From Alisma plantago-aquatica (Eukaryota; Streptophyta; Magnoliopsida; Alismatales; Alismataceae): 64,000 nucleotides of DNA. The first letter of the stretch is position 1; every line of letters starts with the position of its first letter. Location: positions 541,460,379 through 541,524,378 of the forward strand of contig OY856413.1 of assembly GCA_963693085.1 (NCBI GenBank), given 5' to 3'. The notes beneath the pieces were generated by a model. That model ran no database searches. It was not told the origin of the DNA and was given only the letters and a program-made list of their open reading frames with translations. Shown here in pieces: positions 1-9,913 of this stretch. Position numbers and translations under genes: made by a program.

Positions 1-223
1 CCTCAGCTCGAATCTCGGCTTGTACTTGAGCACGAGTGTCGGCGATGAGTTGTGCTCTTTGTGCCGCTATGGCAGCGTTAACTCTCTCCGCAACGAGGCA
101 TTGCTCGTCAGCCATTTGTCTGGCTCTTTGGCGATTGAGTCTAATCCTTCGGTGGAAACTTCTTTCTACCTCAGAGTCGTACTCTGGTTCAGGGGAGAAT
201 CTGATGCTATGCGGGGTTTGCAT
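1..223 (-). pseudogene. AT1 gag N-terminus (partial, Athila-type)
   Basis: The minus strand reads open from an ATG at 223 to the window edge (74 codons). The protein begins MQTPHSIRFSPEPEYDSEVE and continues as a charged, Ala/Gln/Arg-rich helix (RQRAR, ERVNAAIAAQRAQ). It aligns by eye with the first 60 residues of the AT3 gag at 39167, which has the same acidic start followed by HRQIRENQARMAQEEEVARRVAQAINAQRER. It lies 150 bp downstream of the AT1 PBS, the normal gag position. The rest is left of the window, so whether the gene is intact is unknown. Plus-strand ORFs over the same bases are shadows. Confidence 0.7.
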
Positions 224-372
224 ACACGTTTTCTACCTGAGTAGAAAGAAAATCACACGTTAAGATAATGGAAGGAAACGAAGAAATCAAGAAGATTTGG
301 AGTAGTTATCAATAAAAAGTGTAAAATCCAAATCAACCAAGAAGTTGTTAAGTAAAAGCTAAAACGTTACGT

Positions 373-392
373 TGTCCCCGGCAACGGCGCCA
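373..392 (-). other. AT1 primer binding site
   Basis: On the minus strand this reads TGGCGCCGTTGCCGGGGACA, five bases after the LTR end. It is the PBS type usual in Athila/Tat elements, normally assigned to tRNA-Asp. It fixes the orientation: the LTR to its right is the 5' LTR of a minus-strand element whose body extends left out of the window. Bases 224-372 are untranslated leader. Confidence 0.88.
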
Positions 393-1587
393 ATTTTTGA
401 TGGAGTTTTGCAACGCCACTAAAAATCCTAGAGATAATGAATCCCTAAGTTTAGCCTTGCTAGTACTATGGTAAGATCTCCACCCACATATGCTAAGACA
501 CGCGGAAGTCTTATCGTAGTATAGTTAAGGGTCGAATCCTCGGGACAACGGTCTTGATGTAATCAAGATGGAAAATGTTTTAGTCGTACTTAACTACTTA
601 ACAATTGATATTTAGATCAAAAGTTTGATTTGGTTTTAAGCTAAGTGCGAGGAAAGTAAAGTAAGAAAGTAGAAATTAAGGTTGTAAACAATGATTAAAA
701 ACCACTAGGATGTTATCGGGTTTCACACCACTACACATGGATCAAGTCATGCAACATAATAAAACAACCTGCAAAGAGAGTCAAATCAGTTAGTATCTTG
801 TAGTCCTAGCTTCCTTTCGGATAACTAGCTACGAGAAGTGTGGAGTATTGCAACGCCATCCATTCCATAATGAATAGTCACTTGCTTTGCATTACTCCTT
901 CATGAAATGTGTTCCTCGACCTTACCAAGGTTGCACTTCCATACATCAACTGATTCCATTTCATAGTATGGAAGTGCAACGATGGGGGTGAGTTTACTTC
1001 ACTCATGAAAGCACTCCTAGATACCGAAACAGACATATGGTGACTACATACATCTAAAACCAACATTCAATCAATATTCAGATCTAAGGGTACAAACATA
1101 GACAATTCATACCGAAAGATAATAAGTAACACAAGTTGATGATCAAGCAACTAGCATTCATTAAACGATTGATGTTGAACTGAAAAGGAGAGTATCTCTA
1201 TTGCAAACAATTGAATTACATTGCATAAAATGAAAACATGGGTAGCGGGGCTACTTCCCGCACCCTAGTGAATGAGACTACTCGCTCATGTCAAGGACAA
1301 AGAAGGAGGCGAGAAGAGAAAGAAAGAACGTCATCTCCACGGAGGAGGGAAGGTTGAACCCTTGGTGAAGAGAAAACGATCTTCGCACTTCGTGGTTGCC
1401 TTGATGAAGGATCTTCTCTTCCCACCTTCTTTGTTGTTGAGAGAGAGAGAAGGTAGCTTGATGATGGAACGTGGATCTCAAACTGGAAGCCTTGGGGCAA
1501 TGGATGGAAGACAAGAGTGCTCTGGAAATGGAGAGGCATCCTTTGGGCGTCTGAGAGATCTCCCTTTTGAAGTGACCCTTGGGGTCT

Positions 1588-1595
1588 TATTTATA
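1588..1595 (-). promoter_or_regulatory. TATA box of the AT1 LTR
   Basis: The minus strand reads GCCTATAAATAAGACCCC around this site. The same context (GCCTATAAATAGGACCCC) forms the TATA box of the AT3 LTRs at 37619 and 48253. The U3 repeat array lies directly upstream and about 1.2 kb of R-U5 lies downstream. Confidence 0.7.
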
Positions 1596-1710
1596 GGCTC
1601 AAGCTGAGCCCAAACGGTCTTGAGACCGTTTGGTCTCAAACGGTCTTAAGACCGTTTGGGGATCTCAAATCGTTTGCCTTTATGCGGTCTTTGAGATCGT
1701 ATGGCCTTCA

Positions 1711-2196
1711 CACGGTCTTGGGACCGTGTGGCCTTCATACGGTCTTGGGACTGTGTGACCTTCATACGGTCTTGGGACCGTGTGGTCTTCATACGGTCTT
1801 GGGACCGAGTGACCTTCACACGGTCTTGGGACCGTGTGGTCTTCATACGGTCTTGGGACCGAGTGACCTTCATACGGTCTTGGGACCGTGTGGTCTTCAT
1901 ACGGTCTTGGGACCGAGTGACCTTCACACGGTCTTGGGATCATGTGGTCTTCATACGGTCTTGGGACCGAGTGACCTTCACACGGTCTTGGGACCGTGTG
2001 GTCTTCATACGGCCTTGAGACCGAGTGACCTTCTCATGGTCTTGGGACCGTGTGGTCTTCATGCGTTCTTGGGACCGAGTGACCTTCACACGGTCTTGGG
2101 ACCGTGTGGTCTTCATACGGTCTTGAGACCGAGTGACCTTCACACGGTCTTGGGACCGTGTGGACTTCATACGGTCTTGAGACCGTGTGGAGTCTT
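1711..2196. repeat. 27-bp tandem repeat array in AT1 U3
   Basis: About 18 head-to-tail units of 27 bp with consensus ACGGTCTTGGGACCG followed by TGTGGTCTTCAT or AGTGACCTTCAC. The two unit types mostly alternate, so the higher-order period is 54 bp. Each unit contains the inverted pair CGGTC-NNNN-GACCG. A shorter degenerate stretch (1612-1710) continues toward the TATA box. Because 27 is divisible by three, all frames stay open and produce repetitive false ORFs on both strands. Confidence 0.92.
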
Positions 2197-2360
2197 TGTA
2201 ATTTTTTTTGTGTTTTCTGTAATGATAAAGAAGAAAAGTTAGTTTATTGGTAAATCCGCAATAAAGTAAAAAGTTAATGATTCTATCTAATTTATCTAAG
2301 AAAGAGTATGGAAAATTAAGGATAACTAATAAGATAACGTCATAAAATGGGAGGTTATCA

Positions 2361-3329
2361 GGTGTTGCTCACGATACTAGGAGCTCAAGCTCACTCCTCT
2401 AAACCAAGGAGAGAAAGGAGTATTGCTCACCAAGAAACCCTAGATCACAAGGATCGGCCAACATGGATACTTAAGCAAGATACTAATCTAACAACATATA
2501 AACAAGATTATAGAAAGAGATAGTGAGTTAGGGTTAGGAGTTATGTAACCCGCCTTAAGCAGGATCCAAGCTCCTAGCTCCAAGCACCACCAAGCAAGGA
2601 AGAAGGAGACTCCAAGAATATCGGCCACCAAGCTTGCTCCTCCAAGGTTATCGGCCACCAACTTGCAAGAAAGGGAGTGTGTCGTACACCAAGGTGGAGA
2701 AGAAACTAAGGAACTAAAGGAATCCTTAGCAAGGGAAAGGAAACACATATATAGAAGGGGATGGAGGAGAAAACAAGGTAGATCCAAGCAAGGTGTTGCC
2801 CACCTAGGGACACTTGTCCTAGTGCACGAGCCACCACTCTAGCAAGCCCTAAACACATGTCCAAGGTCATTGCTACATGCAAGCATCAAGCACCAAGTGT
2901 CCACTAGGGGTGACACAAACGAGGTCAAAGCTTGGTCAAAGGTCATGGGTGACACACTTGGGCGACACAGCCCCTGGGCGACACAGCCCTAGGCGACACA
3001 GCCACCCCCGTGCCCGACACAAGGTCCAACCAAGCCAAAGGAAGGCACCACAAGGCCCAACAAGCTCAACCAACCCCAAAGGAACTCAAGCAACGGGCCC
3101 AAACCTTCCTCTCTACTCTAGAGGAAGCAAGGAGAGGGAGGAACACCACACAAGGTGACAAACTTGCCCACAAACCCTAAACTTGGGTTGATTGCAAGTA
3201 GCCCCTCCAACTCTCAACAAGGCGCAACCAAACCCTAATCACCACCAAAGGTGATTAGCAAGCAAACAAAGCACCAGGGTTAAGCAAAGCAAACAGGGTA
3301 AACCCTAAATGGAGGTCAGGGTCCTTACA
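2361..3329 (-). mobile_element. TK1 3' LTR fragment (969 bp)
   Basis: The minus strand starts TGTAAGGACCC at 3329 and matches the first ~960 bp of the TK2 LTRs (9914 onward, 18509 onward), including the TATA context at 2747-2753. It stops abruptly at 2361, where AT1 was inserted. The remaining ~2.8 kb should lie beyond AT1, left of the window. The PPT-like TTTGTAGGGTGTTAGCT (minus) adjoins it at 3330-3346. Confidence 0.88.
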
Positions 3330-3339
3330 AGCTAACACC

Positions 3340-4884
3340 CTACAAAGGGATTTCGTCCCCAAAATTCGAAGAGAAAAGTGAGGGATACTTCCTCCTCATC
3401 TCTTCCTCAAGCTCCCATGTTGCTTCCTTAACGCCGCGATGATGCCAAAAAACCTTCACAAGAACCAGGTCTTTCCTCTTCGGCTTCTTAACCCTTCTGT
3501 CAAGGATCATCACAGAACCTTCCTCGTAGGTCACATCTTCATCAAGCTCAACCTCAACTGGTTGTATCACTGTTCCTGAATCTGGATGGCTTTTCTTCAG
3601 CATACTGACATGGAACATTGGGTGTAACCTGTGCAACTCTGGCGGTAGCTTCAACTCGTAAGCTACCTTGCCCATACGTGCTATGACTGGGTAAGGCCCC
3701 ATATACCTGGGTACTAGCTTACCCTTCTGGCCAAACCTTAGGATACCTTTCCACGGTGAGACTTTAAGATACACTTTGTCTCCTACCTGAAACTCTAAAG
3801 GTTGTCGATGATTGTCTGCATAAGACTTCTGTCTGTCCTGCGTCGCTTTCAACTGTTGCTATATTACCTTGATCTTTTCTATTGTCTGCTGTACTAACTC
3901 AAGACCCAACATCTGATACTCACCAGACTTGTACCAACACAAAGGAGATCTACACTTCCTGCCATACAAGGCGTCATAAGGAGCCATGTCAATGCTTCGC
4001 TGATAATTGTTGTTGTAGGCCAACTCTATCAGACTGAGATGTACATCCCCACTGCCTAGGAACTGCAAAACACAAGCTCGAAGGAGATCCTCTAAAATCT
4101 GAATAGTCCTCTCAGACTGTCCATCCGTCTGCGGGTGGAAGGCGGTACTAAACCTTAACTACGTTCCCAACGCTCTGTGCAACTGTTCCCAGAAATGACT
4201 CGTGAACTGAGGACCTCTGTCAGAAACTATCGCCACTGGTACACTGTGCAAATGCACTATCTCATCCACATAAACTCGAGCGAGCTTCTCGGCAGTATAT
4301 GTCATTTTAACAGGTATGAAATGGGCAGACTTCGTCAATCTGTCCACGATCACCCAAATGGAATCATGATTCCTAGTTGTCCTGGGTAGACCAACTACGA
4401 AATCCATGGTTATATGATCTCATTTCCACTCCGGTATTGGCAGGCGCTGCAACGCACCTGCCGATTTCTGATGCTTAGCCTTGACTTGCTGACATACCGT
4501 ACACCTAGCCACAAACTGGGCTACATCTTTCTTCAAGCCGGGCCACCAATACAAGTCCTTCAGACCATGATACATCTTGGTGACTCCTAGATGCATAGCA
4601 TACATTGATGTGTGTGCTTCCTCGAGCACTAACTCCCTCAGATCATCAACATTGGGAACCACCATCCTATCATGATAGCACACTAGCCCATCCTCGGACT
4701 CATAGAACCCATCACGTTTTTTGCTGCCGAACTCTGATCGGATCAACTGTACCGCATCATCTATCTACTGTGCATCTTTGATCTGCTGTCTCAGCGTAGG
4801 GTTAACTTGCATCTGTACTAAAAGTCCAGCTAACAAAGAAACTTCCATCTGTACATTCATCTGCCGTAAGGAAACAAACATATC
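3340..4884 (-). pseudogene. TK1 integrase with chromodomain-like C-terminus
   Basis: C-terminal part of the TK1 polyprotein. In order it contains an HHCC zinc finger (HLGVTKMYHGL ... CTVCQQVK), the DD35E core (MDFVVGLPRTTRNHDSIWV, VSDRGPQFTSHFWEQL), a GPY/F-type segment (GDKVYLKVSPWKG, GPYPVI), and a terminal stretch (KDLVLVKVFWHHRG then EATWELEEEM) resembling the chromodomain tail of Tekay/Del chromoviruses. That tail is thought to steer integration to marked chromatin. The C-terminal 170 codons are open, but stops and frame changes at about 3853, 4069-4158 and 4410 break the upstream part. Confidence 0.9.
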
Positions 4885-6264
4885 CTACCTATGGCATACC
4901 AGAGAACTCAATTGTGCCTTCTTTGAAGAAAGAGAAGACTTTTGGCTAAGTGCATCAGCCACCACATTCACCTTACCAGGATGGTACTTGATGGTGCAGT
5001 CGTAATCATTGATCAACTCCATCCATCGGCGTTGTCGCAAGTTCAACTCATGTTGTGAAAAGATATACTTCATATTCTTATGATCCGTAAAGATCTGACA
5101 CACTTCCCCATACAGATAGTGTCTCCAAATATTTAACGCATGAACCACTGCTGCCAACTCCAAGTCATGAGTCGGATGGTTCTCCTCATGTTTCTTAAGC
5201 TGTCGTGAAGCAAAAGAAACCACATGATCTTCCTGCATCAGCACACAACCTAAACCTTTCTTGGAAGCATCACAGAAAACAACATAGCCCTTCCCAAGCT
5301 CTGGCAGGATCAACATCGGAGCACTGGTTAGTTTCTCCTTCAAACTCTGGAAAGCTTGTTGGCAACGATTATCCCAGACAAAAGGTACATATTTTCTTGT
5401 CAACTTCATCATCGGCAATGCAATCGCACTGAAGTCATTGATAAACCTCCGGTAGTATCCTGCTAAACCCAGAAAACTACGAAATTCTGTCAGCGTCTTC
5501 GGTTGCTCCCAATCAACAACGGACTCTACCTTGTTTTGGTATACTTTGACTCCTTCTGCAGATATCACATGACCCAAGAAAGTCACTTCTTCTAACCAGA
5601 ACTCACACTTACTGAATTTGGCATGCAAATGATGTTGGCGAAGAAGAGTCAACGCTTGTCGAAGATGTTGCTCATGCTCTTGCCTGTCCCGACTGTAGAT
5701 CAAGATGTCATCTATAAAGACTACCACAAACTGATCTAGGAACGGACGGAACGCTCTGTTCATCAAGTCCATGAAAGCAGCAGGTGCATTGGTTAGCCCA
5801 AACGGCATAACCACAAACTCAAAGTAACCATACCTTGTCCAAAAAGTTGACTTTTGTATGTCATCCGCCTTAATCCTCAACTGATGATAACCGGATCATA
5901 GATCGATCTTTGAAAACACTGTAGCACCACACAATTGATCAAACAGATCATCTATCCTCGGTAACGGGTACTTGTTCTTGATCGTAACCTTGTTCAACTG
6001 CTGGTAATCTATACACAACCGCATCGATCCATCCTTCTTTTTCACAAACAGCACTGGAGCACCCCAAGGCGACGTACTTGGTCAGATAAAACCTTTCTCC
6101 AACAACTCTTGCAACTGCTTCTTAAGCTCTGCCATTTCTATTGGAGCCATCCTGTACAGTGTCTATGCAACTGGCTGCGTACCTGGGACTAGATTGATCT
6201 CAAAATCAATCTCTCGGGGCGGAGGAACACCAGGAAACTCATCAGGAAACACAAAGGCAAACTC
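4885..6264 (-). pseudogene. TK1 reverse transcriptase and RNase H
   Basis: The minus strand carries a Ty3/gypsy RT and RNase H, with 331 codons open from 5880 to 4885. Visible are the palm motif [20 protein letters not shown], the catalytic FIDDILIYS (a YxDD variant), [28 protein letters not shown], then RNase H with [26 protein letters not shown] and [13 protein letters not shown]. The RT N-terminus (5881-6170, with [19 protein letters not shown]) is separated by an in-frame stop near 5893. This is the longest open pol segment of the three Tekay copies. Confidence 0.92.
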
Positions 6265-6831
6265 TCAGACAACTGACACCTCTTCAAGGCTAAGACCTTT
6301 CACCTTGGTATCCACAACGGTATCCACAACGTGAGCTAAGGACGCCTCACATCCATGTCGTAGCAACTTCTCTGCCACCATAGCTGATACCAGACACGTC
6401 CGAAGATTCTTCCTATCTCCTTGGAAGATCCACTTCTCTCCAGCATCATCAAACACAGCCTGTTTGGAACCACAATCCAAAACCACCTTATACTTCTTTA
6501 AAGTATCCATCCCAATGATAACATCAAAACCATGCATATCAAGTGGTATAAGATCCACTTGGATGTTGTGTCCCGAGAAAGATAAGACACAAGATGGACA
6601 CTCTTCTCGAAGCATCAAGGAACCAGCAAGAGGGGTTTCTAACAACAAGCTATCCTTCTTATAAAAAATAGGTAAACGACAGTTCTCAAGCATACTATAG
6701 GCGATAAAAGAGTGTGTAGCACCTGGGTCAACCAGAACAGATATAAAGAAAGAAGAAGACATATCAGAATGAAATAACTCCATCTGACCTATCACCACTC
6801 GCGGGTTGACTATCGCCTTCGGCTGACTCAT
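6265..6831 (-). pseudogene. TK1 aspartic protease region
   Basis: An open 188-codon stretch. It contains VDPGATHSFIAYSMLENC (retroviral-type protease active site with D-P-G instead of the usual D-S/T-G) and later FDVIIGMDTLKKYKVVLDC. In this family the protease lies between the gag zinc knuckle and RT within one polyprotein. The D-P-G variant is shared by TK1 and both TK2 copies, so it is a lineage trait and not damage. Confidence 0.85.
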
Positions 6832-8037
6832 AGCATAGAATCAAGCCTTTGCTTTCTATCCACGTCCTCTGCTACCTTGAGCAGACGATCCTTCTTGTGA
6901 CGCTTGATTGCATCCTCACCCTCTGCTACCACTAGGTTGTTGTCTATCTGACCCATGTGGATTCTGCCTCGGCTGCTGCGTCACTTCAACATCTCTATTC
7001 GGGCATTTGAGCCTGAAATGCCTGATCTGTCCACAAAGATGGCATGACCTGTCCTCAAACCGTGGCCTACCCGGCCCTGTCACTGCCATAAAGGTTGTAC
7101 TATATGCCTTTGACGGTGAAGAAACATAACCTCTTCCCTTACTTGGAGACCACTGAGACGGTACACTGGAACCTCTCATTACTGACGGTGTCGCAAACCT
7201 TGGCTTCTTGAAGCCACCAAACCTCTATCCCTGGAACTGAGCAGGTCTCTTCTTAGCCATAGACTCTCTCTTCTCCCTTACTGATCGTTTGATCCTTCGG
7301 ACAGATTCCACAAATGTAGAAAACCGCTCTCGGTTCTCCAACACAGACACAGGTGTTGTCATCTTAGAACTCAGACCTTTCTCGAAACGTCTGATCCGCT
7401 CTTCGTCTATCGCTGCCATGTGAGGACAAAACCTCAATAGATCCATGAACTTGGCCTCATACTCGGTGATGTTCATCGTTCCTTATCACAGGCTCTCAAA
7501 CTGACTAATCTTCTCATCTAGATATGTCTTCGGGAAGTATCTACTGACGAACTCGCACCGGAAAACTTCCCAACCGATCACCTCACCAGGCCGCTTCTCC
7601 TCCTTAATGGTCCACTAGTGACCAGCACTACCTTTCTGAAGGTAGACAGTGTACTTTACTTTGTCTGCTTCAGGGATGTCGAGGATCCGGAAAGCCTTCT
7701 CAAGACTTGTCATCCACAGATCTTCATTTGTTGGATCATCCGTTCCAGCATAATCCGAAGCTCTGACTCGGCGAAGCCGCTCGAAGGTCTTCCCAATACC
7801 CGATGCTTCTCCATGGGGAGCATGTGCTCTCGGAGGAGGCACTGAAAATCGCTCAACCATGAGATTCATCGTAGCCATCATCTTCCCCATAAGCTATTGG
7901 TAGGCAGGATGTTCAAGAATGGCTGGGTCAGGTTGGGGGACCTCAGGCACCCGATCTTCATGTGCCTGCCCTACAGCTCCATCAACAGATGCAGCATCAC
8001 TGTGCTCAGCAGCATGTTCTTCATGGTTTCCAGACAT
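6832..8037 (-). pseudogene. TK1 gag
   Basis: Starts at the ATG at 8037 (MSGNHEEHAAEHSDAASVDG), about 105 bp after the PBS. It carries the gag core (FERLRRVRASDYAGTDDP, then FRILDIPEADKVKYTVYLQK, and YEAKFMDLLRFCPHMA) and a CCHC zinc knuckle CHLCGQIRHFRLKC at about 7003-7044. Stops interrupt it at several places, including TAG in the N-terminal PAYQ*LMG stretch and near 7614 and 7485. Related N-terminal stops occur in the two TK2 copies. Confidence 0.88.
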
Positions 8038-8142
8038 CTTGGCTTTTCATCCGCTGAGGCAGAAGATGATTGTAAGAAAATCTGGAAAACTCATAAGAAC
8101 ATACACAACCTAATCCTAAATCCCTGTAGACTCAGCGAACCT

Positions 8143-8157
8143 AGAGTTCTGATACCA
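8143..8157 (-). other. TK1 primer binding site (initiator Met tRNA)
   Basis: The minus strand reads TGGTATCAGAACTCT, five bases after the LTR end. TK2 has TGGTATCAGAGCTCT. This is the standard initiator-Met tRNA PBS of Ty3/gypsy chromoviruses, here with one change. Bases 8038-8142 are leader. Confidence 0.85.
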
Positions 8158-8162
8158 AAACT

Positions 8163-9913
8163 TGTGGCAACACATCCCACTATCACACAGACAGTGAGGT
8201 GTTATGTGAAAACGTGTGGAAATCACCATAACCACAGATTATCAACAATATGTGTTAATTAAAACCGAATGTGGAAAGCGGATAAACTGAGAAACTATTA
8301 CATTCCAGTCCACATCCTGCAAATAAACAGGTTATATAAACATATACAAGCCTTGATACGTGTCCACAACTTAGAGCAACAATTGTTTTGTCATCACATG
8401 AGTCCATCACCTATTTATATGTACATAAAGGCCCACATCCGGCCAGCAGCAGGATATACAAAACATCAACAGCTATACATTGTGAAACAACGTCAAAATG
8501 CCTCCAAGGACCTGAGAGTACAGGGATGACTCTAGACTCTACTACAAAACATCCAAAACAACAGCATATCCACCGCTTGCCTTCTACTGTTGTTCTTGAT
8601 GCTCGGTCGCAACTCCGCGACCACCACCATGACTAGCTTGACCACCTAAAAAGGGTGTAAACCAGTGGGGTGAGACACACAGTCCCAGCGAGAAACATAA
8701 TTCCCCGCCAAAACTCCAGAACCACAGAAAGATAAAGTAGATAACTGATAAGAAGTATAACGAGAGCAGTTATAAAATATAGTTGTTCATACTTAGCAAG
8801 CTTACCAGATGTACTCAAGTATTTCTTTATGGAACATGATTAACAATATAAGATATATATAAGGTATTACCACATATGAGAAACATATAAGCAACTCTAC
8901 ACAAGCAAGGCCTCAACCAATGTTCCGTGTTTTGCCTTAAGAAGTAAATACTATACGGATGGATTATGTATTATTATGCCCTGAGGAAGTGAGCCGTACC
9001 ACTCAGATCCAATCGACGGCTATGAAACCTAGAGCCGGTGCCATACAAGGTCAATGGAAGAGCCGGACTCCACAACCTCCCACCTCGTGGTCAGTGCACG
9101 AGTACAACACAAGCAGGACCGCAGTCTCACGTTAAAGTGGCCTCAGCCATAGGGTCAGGCTACCTTCTGCCTAGCCCGCCTCAGTACAGGTCTCAGCGCT
9201 AGTGAAACTGAGCCACGGGCCTATTCACCGTGCTCTAAGCCATGAACACATTCATGCTCCCATATCACATATCCTGAGCCATGGGCTTGTTCACCATGCT
9301 CTTATCACACTTGGGCTACGGGCCTGAATCCGCACCCTGGAGTCTACAACCGAAGTTGCACTCTTACCTCCTCACTTTAGGCTAGGAGCAACCTCGCATA
9401 TTCAACAATATGCGCTCCGGGTTAACCCACAGGAGAACCCGTTTCACCATAACCAATTCCTGACGATGACGGATCAATGGCCAGGGAAACTACATGATAT
9501 ATTCCACTGTGATTAATTAGTATCTTTTATATGGATTGCAAGATTCAACCAAGTTGTATAACATGCAGGCTAGACAGGAAATAAACAACATAAAATTCAA
9601 CATTATGCTTTTATTGTAATCACATCATCTTGATCCATCACAAGGATCCAACAGTACATGTTATCACTTGGCCTCTTGCCAATCATCCAGATCCATCTCA
9701 AGGATCACCAAATACCATGGGATTTCAATCCCTCATCACATAGTGCCAATGCCTCTCAAGGCTTACATCATCATCATGGGGTAGCAATCCCCCGTGCTGT
9801 AGTCATGTACATTATACAGATTATTTCAACATCCAGAGTAACAATCACATCAGAGTTACTCAACATATACATATACCTCATAGCCCTTTTAATTGGCTAT
9901 GCATCACCTGCAT
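8163..9913 (-). mobile_element. TK1 5' LTR, truncated (1751 bp of about 3760)
   Basis: The plus strand is the reverse complement of TK2 LTR positions 13677 back to about 11906: it starts TGTGGCAACACATCC and ends CATCACCTGCAT. It stops exactly where the TK2 LTR begins (TGTAAGGACC at 9914). This fits TK2 having integrated into the TK1 5' LTR. The distal ~2 kb of that LTR is not found after TK2, so the right side has been lost by deletion or rearrangement. Small ORFs at 7919-8818 and 9658 are non-coding. Confidence 0.86.

Larger units (their letters stand above)
398..2360 (-). mobile_element. AT1 5' LTR (1963 bp)
   Basis: The minus strand begins TGATAACCTCCC at 2360 and ends CTCCATCA at 398, giving TGAT...ATCA termini beside the PBS. 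It holds a U3 repeat array (1711-2196), a TATA box (1588-1595) and a U5 block with CTTATCGTAGTATAG (about 500-545) that recurs in other LTRs here. The LTR interrupts the 3' LTR of TK1, whose sequence resumes exactly at 2361. GGTGT at 2361-2365 should therefore be one copy of the target duplication, with its partner off the left edge. Short ORFs such as that at 1272-1607 are fortuitous. Confidence 0.85.

Noticed and set aside
1711..2196. CRISPR-like regular array
   Set aside because: Units are directly abutting without unique spacers, inside a plant LTR.
1682..2242. Long repetitive ORFs in both strands (HTVLGPCGL-type and TRSQDRMK-type proteins)
   Set aside because: They arise because the 27-bp U3 repeat is a multiple of three and contains no stops. 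No start context, no family similarity, and all frames are open.
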